64,000 nucleotides of DNA from JAVBMU01 sp031552185 (lineage in GTDB: Bacteria > Actinomycetota > Actinomycetes > Actinomycetales > Cellulomonadaceae), in contig JAVBMU010000032.1 of assembly GCA_031552185.1 (NCBI GenBank), positions 1 through 64,000 of the forward strand, written 5' to 3'. Position 1 is the first letter of the stretch. Each line of letters opens with the position of its first letter. The position numbers were made by a program, and so were the translations under genes. Shown here piece after piece: positions 58,352 through 64,000 of the stretch. The notes below the pieces were generated by a model. The model was given only the letters and a program-made list of their open reading frames with translations, was not told the DNA's origin and made no database searches.

Positions 58352-59646
58352 GCGAGCCGTTCGACGCGCCGGACGTCATCCGGACCAAGCGCGACCGGGG
58401 CCGGCTGTCCGATGCGCAGATCGATTGGGTGATCGACGCCTACACCCGCGGCGTCGTCGCCGAGGAGCAGATGGCCGCTCTCGCGATGGCGATTCTCCTC
58501 AACGGGATGGACCGCCCGGAGATCGCCCGCTGGACCCGGGCGATGATTGCGACCGGCGAGCGGCTGAGCTTTGCCGGCCTGGGCCGCCCCACGGTCGACA
58601 AGCACTCGACGGGCGGCGTGGGCGACAAGATCACGCTGCCACTCGCGCCGCTGGTGGCGGCCTTCGGTCCGGCCGTGCCGCAACTGTCCGGGCGCGGCCT
58701 GGGGCACACCGGTGGGACCCTTGACAAGCTGGAGTCGATCCCCGGCTGGCGCGCGGCGCTGAGCACCGCGGAGATGATGGCCGCCCTGGCGGGGGTCGGG
58801 GCGGTGATCTGCCAGGCCGGGCAGGGCCTCGCGCCGGCGGACCGGAAGCTGTACGCGCTCCGCGATGTCACCGCGACCGTCGAGACGATCCCGCTGATCG
58901 CCTCCTCGATCATGAGCAAGAAGATCGCCGAGGGCACGGGTGCGCTCGTGCTCGATGTCAAGGTCGGCTCCGGTGCCTTCATGAAGGAGGCCGATTCCGC
59001 GCGCGAGTTGGCCCGCACCATGGTCGATCTGGGCACGGACGCGGGGGTCCGCACCGTCGCGCTGTTGACGGATATGTCGACGCCGTTGGGCCGCACCGTG
59101 GGCAACGCCCTCGAGGTGCGCGAATCGGTCGAGGTGCTTGCCGGCGGGGGACCGGCCGACGTCGTCGAGCTGACCGTTGCCCTGGCCGTGGAAATGCTCG
59201 CCGCGGCGGGCCGACCCGTCACCGACGGCGAGGTTCGACGGGCGCTGGCGGACGGGCGCGCCATGGATGGGTGGCGGGCGATGATCCGCGCCCAGGGCGG
59301 TGATCCCGACGCCCCGCTGCCGGTCGCTCGCGAACGGCACGTGGTGTCGGCCGACCGCGGCGGGGTGCTGGGCCGGCTCGACGCCTACGGCGTCGGCGTC
59401 GCTGCCTGGCGACTCGGCGCGGGCCGGGCGCGCAAGGAGGACTCCGTTCAGGCGGGCGCCGGCATTGAACTGCGTGCCAAGCCGGGCGACGCCGTCCGGC
59501 GCGGCGAGCCGTTGCTCACCTTGCATACCGACACGCCCGAGCGGTTCGGGCGAGCGCTCGACGCGCTCGAGGGGGCGTGGGAGATCGTCGATGTCGACGC
59601 CGCGCCGACGCCGATGCCGCTGGTCATCGAGCGGATTGGGGCGTAG
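58348..59646 (+). CDS. deoA: Thymidine (pyrimidine-nucleoside) phosphorylase
   Basis: Phosphorolysis of thymidine/deoxyuridine to base and deoxyribose 1-phosphate. 432 aa, the usual size. The signature SGRGLGHTGGTLDKLESIPG (residues about 113-132) is intact. DKHSTGGVGDKITLPLAP binds phosphate, and KVGSGAFMKE and the C-terminal RKEDSVQAGAGIEL are conserved. The GTG start overlaps the cdd stop. With the importer upstream it forms a nucleoside scavenging operon. Confidence 0.95.
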   Translation: MSEPFDAPDVIRTKRDRGRLSDAQIDWVIDAYTRGVVAEEQMAALAMAILLNGMDRPEIARWTRAMIATGERLSFAGLGRPTVDKHSTGGVGDKITLPLAPLVAAFGPAVPQLSGRGLGHTGGTLDKLESIPGWRAALSTAEMMAALAGVGAVICQAGQGLAPADRKLYALRDVTATVETIPLIASSIMSKKIAEGTGALVLDVKVGSGAFMKEADSARELARTMVDLGTDAGVRTVALLTDMSTPLGRTVGNALEVRESVEVLAGGGPADVVELTVALAVEMLAAAGRPVTDGEVRRALADGRAMDGWRAMIRAQGGDPDAPLPVARERHVVSADRGGVLGRLDAYGVGVAAWRLGAGRARKEDSVQAGAGIELRAKPGDAVRRGEPLLTLHTDTPERFGRALDALEGAWEIVDVDAAPTPMPLVIERIGA

Positions 59647-59749
59647 TTTCTCGCTTGCCCGACGACGCGGACGACCGATGAGGGCCGGCCGCCGATTGCC
59701 GCCGCGGTGACCAGGTGGCATGCGCGTGCCTGCGGGAACTGGCGGGTTG

Positions 59750-59793
59750 AGCGCGCCCCGCGCGAAGACACATCGCGGGATGCTTGGGGCGCG
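59750..59793. terminator. Long-loop inverted repeat after deoA
   Basis: Nine-base arms GCGCGCCCC (59750-59758) and GGGGCGCGC (59785-59793), with an inner CGCG/CGCG pair. It lies 100 bp past the deoA stop and could end the nucleoside operon. Confidence 0.4.
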
Positions 59794-59853
59794 CGGTCAC
59801 GTCCCGAAGCCACCACGCCGGGGGTGGACGGCACGGCGGTGGCTGGGGTAACT

Positions 59854-59886
59854 TACCGAAAAGTGACATTCAGGTTTGTTTCGGTA
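59854..59886. promoter_or_regulatory. Inverted repeat upstream of the second T7SS module
   Basis: TACCGAAA (59854-59861) and TTTCGGTA (59879-59886) are exact inverse copies separated by 17 bases. They overlap a smaller palindrome GGTAACTTACC at 59848-59858. The region is A/T-rich relative to its surroundings and ends 18 bp before the WXG100 start. Likely promoter/operator for the module. Confidence 0.45.
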
Positions 59887-59904
59887 CTGTCTCTTGGGGG
59901 CGAC

Positions 59905-60195
59905 ATGACTTACGAGCTGCGGTGCGGGTTCGACGTGATGTCCGAACTCCAGGACTCGCTGACGACGGCTTATCGCCGCATCGAAGCGGTCCTCGACCGG
60001 TTCGACGGCGAGATGGGGCAATTGCTGTCCACCTGGACCGGCAGTGCGGCCGACGCATTCGCGGCGTCGATCAACGAGTGGCAGGGGAAGATGTACACGC
60101 TCCGCGGCCGACTCGGCTCTGCGGAATCGCTCGTCGGGCAGGCGATCGAAGCGTTTACCAGGAACGAGCGGGCGCTCGTCAAAGTCTGGTCATAG
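59905..60195 (+). CDS. WXG100 (EsxA-like) protein
   Basis: 96 aa, the size of secreted ESX proteins. Two predicted helices flank the WTG turn (LLSTWTGSAADAFAASINEWQGKM, Trp near residue 42). The N-terminal helix is FDVMSELQDSLTTAYRRIEAVLDRF. ATG 59905 is the only start that gives a normal WXG100 length; GGGGG lies about 6 nt upstream. It heads the module with a 99-aa partner and a calpain-type protease. It likely forms a heterodimer with the partner for T7SS export. Confidence 0.85.
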   Translation: MTYELRCGFDVMSELQDSLTTAYRRIEAVLDRFDGEMGQLLSTWTGSAADAFAASINEWQGKMYTLRGRLGSAESLVGQAIEAFTRNERALVKVWS

Positions 60196-60253
60196 CGTCC
60201 GACCGCGGCTCGGCAGCCGGCACGAGGGCGCGACGTCGACACAGGGGGCAACT

Positions 60254-60553
60254 GTGCGCGAACTGAGGGTGGAACCGGAGGTCCTGGGCCGGCAGGGCGC
60301 CGCGGTGGCATCGGCCGATGTCCGGCGGATCCACGTGCCGACCATCACTAGGGAGTACGACGCGCCATCCATCGACGGGGCGGCGGCCGAGTTCCTGAGC
60401 GACTGGGCCGACTTTCTCTATGAGTTGGAGCGGGCGGCAGAGATCGTCGGGGAGCGGTTGGCGGCTTCGCAGACGGGTTACGCGGACACCGACCGCATGA
60501 TCGAGGGACTGGTCCAGGAGACCTTGGCCCGGTGGGACGTGGTGTCGCCGTGA
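60254..60553 (+). CDS. ESX-size partner protein of the calpain-type effector (hypothetical)
   Basis: 99 aa. The pattern of an N-terminal ELRVEPEVLGRQGAAVASA helix, a middle segment and a C-terminal amphipathic helix (LYELERAAEIVGERLAASQTGYADTDRMI) resembles EspC/DUF2580-like T7SS partners. No WXG is seen; a DWADF motif lies where the turn would be. GTG start preceded by AGGGGG. The stop overlaps the protease GTG (GTGA), so partner and effector are translationally coupled. Chaperone or co-secreted role inferred from position and size. Confidence 0.7.
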   Translation: MRELRVEPEVLGRQGAAVASADVRRIHVPTITREYDAPSIDGAAAEFLSDWADFLYELERAAEIVGERLAASQTGYADTDRMIEGLVQETLARWDVVSP

Positions 60554-62061
60554 GCCCAACGCCCGCCGTGCGGGAACTGAAGGACCTACGCTATCCCGCC
60601 GACCCCCTGTTTGCCGTAGCAGACCTCGCGCTATTTGCGGCGTCGGTGCGGGAGCGCTGCGCGGCGCACGCGTCCGTCCTCGGTCGGGCGCTCGACCTGG
60701 TCGAGTCGTCGTGGTCGGGCGTTGCCGGCGACGCGGCCGCTGCGGCGTTGCGCGAATTCCGGCGGTGCCTCGACCGCGCGATGAAGGACCTCACCGCTGT
60801 GCCCGCAGCATTGGACGATTATGCCGACGCGGTTGCCTGGGGGCGACGGGTGGTGGACGGCCTTCGGACCGAGTTCGATGCGCATTGGCCGAAGGCGACG
60901 ATCAACGAACCGTGCGTCAACAATGACACCTGTTATGACCACCTCGACCGCCTCGCCGCGCTCAAGACGCCCGAACTCGCGGTACATGTCGAGATGGACA
61001 GTGCGGCGCAGGTCTGCATGCGTGTCCTTCGGGAGGCGATGCCCGATCGGGCCGGTCTTCCGGTCGCGCCCTCCTCGCCGATCGGTGCCTTGCCACGGGA
61101 CTGGCTCGGCGACCTGTTCCGCACGACCGATGAGAAGGCCCACGAGTATGTGTGGCGGGTCCGTGGGCTCTCGCCGGCGGAACTCGGCGAGTGGCTCGAC
61201 TGGGTGTCGGCGGAGGAATTGCACCGGATCTGTTCCTCCCTTTCCCCGGAGGAACGGGCCGCGTTCGCTTCGCATCTGCTGCGCTGGGCCGACCCGCTCT
61301 TCTTTGCGAAGATCCACCGGGGGATGCCGGAAACCCTGCCGGATCCAGGGGATTCGGTGGGGTGGGCGGAGCCCACGGGAACGCTCTTCCCGACAGACGA
61401 CGCCAATCACCGCTGGATCGATGATGTCAATCAGCAGGGCTACGGCAACTGTTCTTTCGCCGCGACGCTGGCCGGAGTGGTTGCGGCCGACGCCGCCTGG
61501 GCCCGCAATCATGTCCAGCGGAATTCCAACGGCACGGTCACGGTCACGCTCTATGACGAGTACGGCCCCGTGCCGGTGACGGTCTCCGCCGACCTGCCGA
61601 CGGGTGACGGATCCGATCCCTTCGGCCTGTGGTCGCACCGCGACACGCACTTGGATGCCGGTCCCTCGTGGCCGGGCTACGTCGAGAAGGCGCTGGCCCA
61701 ATACTTTCAGAACCGGGCGGTGGGCGGCGGCAGCTACCGCGGCATCGAATCACAGTGGATGCGCGACGTCGGGCCGTACCTCACCGGCCGCTCGTCGTTC
61801 GAGGTCGATTCAATCGCTCAAGCGGTCGAGGCCCTCGAGGCCGGGCACGCCGTCACGTTGTCAACACTACGCGCGGACGAGGTCGCGTTCGCCAACGAAG
61901 GCCTGGGCACGCTGGCCTACCCGCATGCGTACACCTTGACCAAGGTCGAGGACGGAATGTATCACCTGCGAAATCCCTGGGGTATCCAACACCCGAAGCC
62001 CATGACAGCCGACCAGGTCGCCCGCTATTTTGGCCATCTGACGGTTGCGGAACTAAGGTAG
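60550..62061 (+). CDS. Putative T7SS effector: WXG-like N-terminus fused to a calpain-family (C2) cysteine protease
   Basis: 503 aa. Residues 20-110 form helices with a WXG-type turn (SSWSGVAGDAAAAALREF, Trp55). A linker of about 170 residues follows. Residues about 285-500 show calpain catalytic features: VNQQGYGNCSFAATLAG (oxyanion Gln295/296 and nucleophile Cys301), GYVEKALAQYF ... GGGSYRGIES, then PHAYTLTKV (His459) and HLRNPWG (Asn475), which closely match the HAYSV and LRNPWG motifs of calpains. There is no signal peptide, as for T7SS cargo. Encoded after two ESX-size proteins and before a lipoprotein. The protease assignment is strong from motifs; the effector/toxin role is inference. 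GTG start coupled to the upstream stop. Confidence 0.82.
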   Translation: MSPTPAVRELKDLRYPADPLFAVADLALFAASVRERCAAHASVLGRALDLVESSWSGVAGDAAAAALREFRRCLDRAMKDLTAVPAALDDYADAVAWGRRVVDGLRTEFDAHWPKATINEPCVNNDTCYDHLDRLAALKTPELAVHVEMDSAAQVCMRVLREAMPDRAGLPVAPSSPIGALPRDWLGDLFRTTDEKAHEYVWRVRGLSPAELGEWLDWVSAEELHRICSSLSPEERAAFASHLLRWADPLFFAKIHRGMPETLPDPGDSVGWAEPTGTLFPTDDANHRWIDDVNQQGYGNCSFAATLAGVVAADAAWARNHVQRNSNGTVTVTLYDEYGPVPVTVSADLPTGDGSDPFGLWSHRDTHLDAGPSWPGYVEKALAQYFQNRAVGGGSYRGIESQWMRDVGPYLTGRSSFEVDSIAQAVEALEAGHAVTLSTLRADEVAFANEGLGTLAYPHAYTLTKVEDGMYHLRNPWGIQHPKPMTADQVARYFGHLTVAELR

Positions 62062-62065
62062 GCCG

Positions 62066-62710
62066 ATGAGTTCATTGATTCGAAGTCGAGACCTGAGCCG
62101 GACAATTATTTTGGGCGTCATCGGGGTCATGATCCTGACCGGCTGCGCCCCCGATGAACGATCGGCCGTCGGTACGGTCACGACCACCGACCGCGGCTCG
62201 ACGCCGACCATTTCCCCGGCGCCGACCACGACGACAACTTCGGCCGGCCCGACGCCGACCACGACGACGCCCACCCCCGCTCCGACCCCGAGCCCGGAAG
62301 GGAACCAGAGCATGACGATCTCCGAGAAAATGCGCGCCGAAGTCGACCAATGGACCCGAAAATGGGCGGACGCACAATCGATCAACGGTATCGGCTACAT
62401 TACCGAGGCCGGTCTGTCGCAGTCCTCCCCGCCGCTGCGGATTGAAGGCGCCGGCGGCAGTTCGGTCACGTTGCTCGTCGGCTGTAGCTCGCCGCGCAAG
62501 GACGAGAGCGGGCCGCTGGTGCATCTCGGGCTCACGAGCTTTCCGGATGGGGCGGAACTGGATTCGCGGATGGTCCGGGAGGGGGACGTGCTGGAATTCA
62601 ACGGCTGGGCCATCCGGATCGTCGGCATCGGTGTGACGGGAAGACTGGTCAACGTCCACCTGCTGGCCCACCCCGAGCCCGGTCCCGGCAGCGCCGCCCC
62701 GCAGAGCTGA
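62066..62710 (+). CDS. Lipoprotein linked to the calpain-type effector (possible inhibitor/immunity or partner)
   Basis: 214 aa. Lipoprotein signal with lipobox LTGC (Cys near residue 27), then a Thr/Pro/Ser-rich stalk (about residues 38-80, TTTTT and PTPAPTPSP). A C-terminal domain of about 120 residues is beta-rich at its end (LVHLGLTSFPDGAE, MVREGDVLEFNGWAIRIVGIGV, RLVNVHLLAH). I recognise no family with confidence. It starts five bases after the protease stop with an AAGGTAGG ribosome site, so the pair is cotranscribed. Surface location and pairing would suit self-protection against an exported protease, but this is inference. Confidence 0.72.
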   Translation: MSSLIRSRDLSRTIILGVIGVMILTGCAPDERSAVGTVTTTDRGSTPTISPAPTTTTTSAGPTPTTTTPTPAPTPSPEGNQSMTISEKMRAEVDQWTRKWADAQSINGIGYITEAGLSQSSPPLRIEGAGGSSVTLLVGCSSPRKDESGPLVHLGLTSFPDGAELDSRMVREGDVLEFNGWAIRIVGIGVTGRLVNVHLLAHPEPGPGSAAPQS

Positions 62711-62796
62711 CTGGTGTCCGGGGTCGGCGTCGCCCACGCGGCGCGCCGCGCTCCGGTGCAAAAGGCCACGCCGCGCGAAGCAGGCGGCCCGCGGCA

Positions 62797-62802
62797 TAAG
62801 GT
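62797..62802 (+). promoter_or_regulatory. -10 box TAAGGT placed for a leaderless mRNA
   Basis: TAAGGT, six bases, then the GTG of the papain-like gene. It suggests that this gene is transcribed separately from the lipoprotein before it. Confidence 0.4.
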
Positions 62803-62808
62803 GCCGGC

Positions 62809-63750
62809 GTGAGCGTCCAGGGACCAGACGAGTCGGCGAGGCGTCGGCGCGCGGCCGACCCGGCCGACCCGGCCGACGCGGCCGACCCGGCCGACCCGGC
62901 CGACCCGGCCCACAGGTGCCCGAGGCGCCTCGGGCACACTGATCAACTCAGTTCGTTGCTGGTGCGCCTCGGCGCCGGCCGCCGGGCGTTACCGGCCGGG
63001 CCGCCTGCTGGTCGATACCCCACCGCGCCCGATCCGGCTGTTGCGCGCCCACCGGCGATCCCCGGCTGGGAGCGTGCCCGCGTGCTGGCGACGCGTGCCG
63101 GTCACCGCGAGCCCGTGCTGGAGCGGTTGGCCGCCGCCGCCGCTCGGCGACCGGACGTCGCCGCGCGCGCGTTCGCCCCGCTCGCCCCGCTCGCCCCGGA
63201 CGTTGCCGCGCGCCCGCTCACACCACTCGTCCCCGCCGTCGCGCCGGTCATGCTGGGGGACGGGCGCGCGGTCCAGGTCGACGGGACCACCTGCGGCTCG
63301 GCGGTGTTGTCGATGCTCGCAATGGCCGGTGACCCGGTGCTCGCGTGGTGGGTGTGGACGGGCGTCGATCCGGTCCCGCCGGCCGGCGGGCGACCCGGCC
63401 GTCCGGCGGCCGCGCATGCGGATGACCGGCACGGCGCCGTCGGCCGGTTCGACCTGCTGCAGCGAGCCGCCAAGGCGGCGACCAACCGGTCCGGGCTCGG
63501 CCCGCTACCGTGGCCTGCCGCGTTCGGGACGCCCCCGTGGGGCGCCGCGCGGGTCGCCCGGTTCGCCGGCTACGGCCACCGGGTGGTGGACGACCGATCC
63601 GAGGCCGGCGCCCGGGTGGTGCGGGCCGCGCTGCTCGCGGCGTCCCGAGGGGTGCCGGTCCCGCTTTTCGCGGGCGGCGACCTGCGGACCGGCTGGTCCG
63701 ACGCCGTCCCCCGGCACGTCGTCCTGCTCGCGGCCGCCGCGGGCGAGTGA
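62809..63750 (+). CDS. Papain-like cysteine peptidase-fold protein, interrupted by an in-frame TGA
   Basis: 313 aa up to the TGA at 63748-63750. The N-terminus has an (ADP)n-type tripeptide repeat (about residues 16-35). The conserved part begins near 145: DGTTCGSAVLSMLAM (nucleophile-like Cys162), then FGTPPWGAARVARFAGYGHRVVDD and PRHVVLL (His303). This Cys/His arrangement is typical of C39/papain-fold peptidases found as hypothetical proteins in actinomycetes. Directly after the TGA the same frame continues with CWIYEPSSG, which looks like the domain's last strand. The stop therefore truncates the fold. It lies next to the calpain module, but no cooperation is shown. Confidence 0.65.
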   Translation: MSVQGPDESARRRRAADPADPADAADPADPADPAHRCPRRLGHTDQLSSLLVRLGAGRRALPAGPPAGRYPTAPDPAVARPPAIPGWERARVLATRAGHREPVLERLAAAAARRPDVAARAFAPLAPLAPDVAARPLTPLVPAVAPVMLGDGRAVQVDGTTCGSAVLSMLAMAGDPVLAWWVWTGVDPVPPAGGRPGRPAAAHADDRHGAVGRFDLLQRAAKAATNRSGLGPLPWPAAFGTPPWGAARVARFAGYGHRVVDDRSEAGARVVRAALLAASRGVPVPLFAGGDLRTGWSDAVPRHVVLLAAAAGE

Positions 63751-63987
63751 TGCTGGATCTACGAGCCGTCGTCGGGCACGGTGCACCGGGTTCCGGCCGC
63801 TGGGCTGCCGGCCGCGGAGTCCGACGACGCCGTCCGGGCCGCGCTCGGCGGGTGGCGGCACGTCTGCTGGGCGCTCCTTCCGGTCGGCCGGATCAGCCGG
63901 CCGGCCCGCCCGGTCCCCGACCAGGCGAGCACCGCCCCCCACCGAACGAGCACCGCCCCCCACCGAACGAGCGCCGCCCCCGACTGA
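63751..63987 (+). pseudogene. In-frame continuation of the papain-like gene beyond the TGA
   Basis: The reading frame of the preceding gene continues for 78 codons to a TGA at 63985-63987. The first part (CWIYEPSSGTVHRVP ... LGGWRHVCWALLP) has the composition and YxPxSG pattern expected at the end of the peptidase-like domain. The last part encodes a TAPHRTS repeat and lies in the 21-bp array. Most simply a nonsense mutation (for example CGA to TGA) split one gene; a sequencing error or readthrough are alternatives. Confidence 0.55.
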
Positions 63988-64000
63988 ACGAGCACCGCCC
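63927..64000. repeat. 21-bp tandem repeat running off the window end
   Basis: Units of exactly 21 bp begin at 63927, 63948 and 63969, and a fourth begins at 63990 and is cut by the window edge. The first two are identical (start GAGCACCGCCCCCCACCG); the third has three changes that create the stop of the upstream frame. Confidence 0.8.

Noticed and set aside
63748..63750. Selenocysteine codon at the in-frame TGA
   Set aside because: The residues around it (AAGE-x-CWIYEP) do not resemble a redox motif and no characteristic stem-loop was recognised just downstream. A point mutation is simpler.
1..64000. tRNA, rRNA, riboswitch, integrase or insertion sequence
   Set aside because: I looked through the intergenic gaps and found no cloverleaf, rRNA, known riboswitch core, transposase or integrase pattern that I could support by eye.

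Overview
The window is very G+C-rich DNA with frequent GTG starts, ATGA/GTGA start-stop overlaps and dense operons, typical of a high-G+C actinomycete (Actinomycetota). Gene order supports this. The run dapD / dapE / LOG / folP2 / DUF3117 and the run O-methyltransferase / sigE / anti-sigma / htrA / tatB follow the order known around Rv1201c-Rv1224 of Mycobacterium tuberculosis. The run typA / DUF6113 / ferredoxin / dapC resembles Streptomyces. I do not assign a genus.

Layout. 0-11.3 kb: two oligopeptide ABC transporters. The first has two permeases and a double ATPase, split by an antisense PH-like membrane protein gene. The second runs lipoprotein, permease, permease, double ATPase. 11.4-18 kb: typA, a DUF6113 membrane protein and a 1346-residue VanW-family protein with a huge disordered N-terminus. 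18-26.7 kb: an ACT-domain-like protein, pheA, tyrA, an SH3-like small protein, ferredoxin fdxA, dapC, citrate synthase, a lysozyme-like membrane protein and dapD. 27.1-32.3 kb: a type VII secretion (T7SS/ESX) accessory island between dapD and dapE, with an EspC-like protein, two tandem mycosin proteases and a glycine-rich PPE-like substrate. No ecc core gene is present. 32.4-39.4 kb: dapE, LOG, a FolP2-like protein with a repeat-rich N-terminus, a GT-C mannosyltransferase, DUF3117 and leucyl aminopeptidase. 39.4-45.9 kb: O-methyltransferase (apparent ATC start), sigE, anti-sigma factor, htrA, tatB, trpS, a 2'-5' RNA ligase-like gene and a VapC remnant. 45.9-52.2 kb: sdhCDAB on the minus strand behind a perfect GlxR/CRP-like palindrome, then manC and an M20 amidohydrolase. 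52.4-59.6 kb: a BMP-type nucleoside ABC importer followed by cytidine deaminase and thymidine phosphorylase, which reads as a nucleoside uptake and salvage operon. 59.9-64 kb: a compact second T7SS module (WXG100 protein, 99-residue partner, WXG-like/calpain cysteine protease, lipoprotein), then a papain-like protease gene split by an in-frame TGA.

The best candidate for an undescribed system is the 59.9-62.7 kb module. A calpain-family catalytic domain with recognisable Gln/Cys/His/Asn motifs is fused to an ESX-like N-terminal domain, encoded behind two ESX-size proteins and directly ahead of a lipoprotein that could be its cognate inhibitor or partner. Other points of interest are the gene-conversion mosaic of the two mycosins, several exact-period tandem arrays (5 x 13 bp, ~4 x 17 bp, 21 bp at the window end), the O-methyltransferase with no ATG/GTG/TTG in its conserved N-terminus, and repeated TANNNT boxes 6-7 nt before start codons, which imply many leaderless transcripts.
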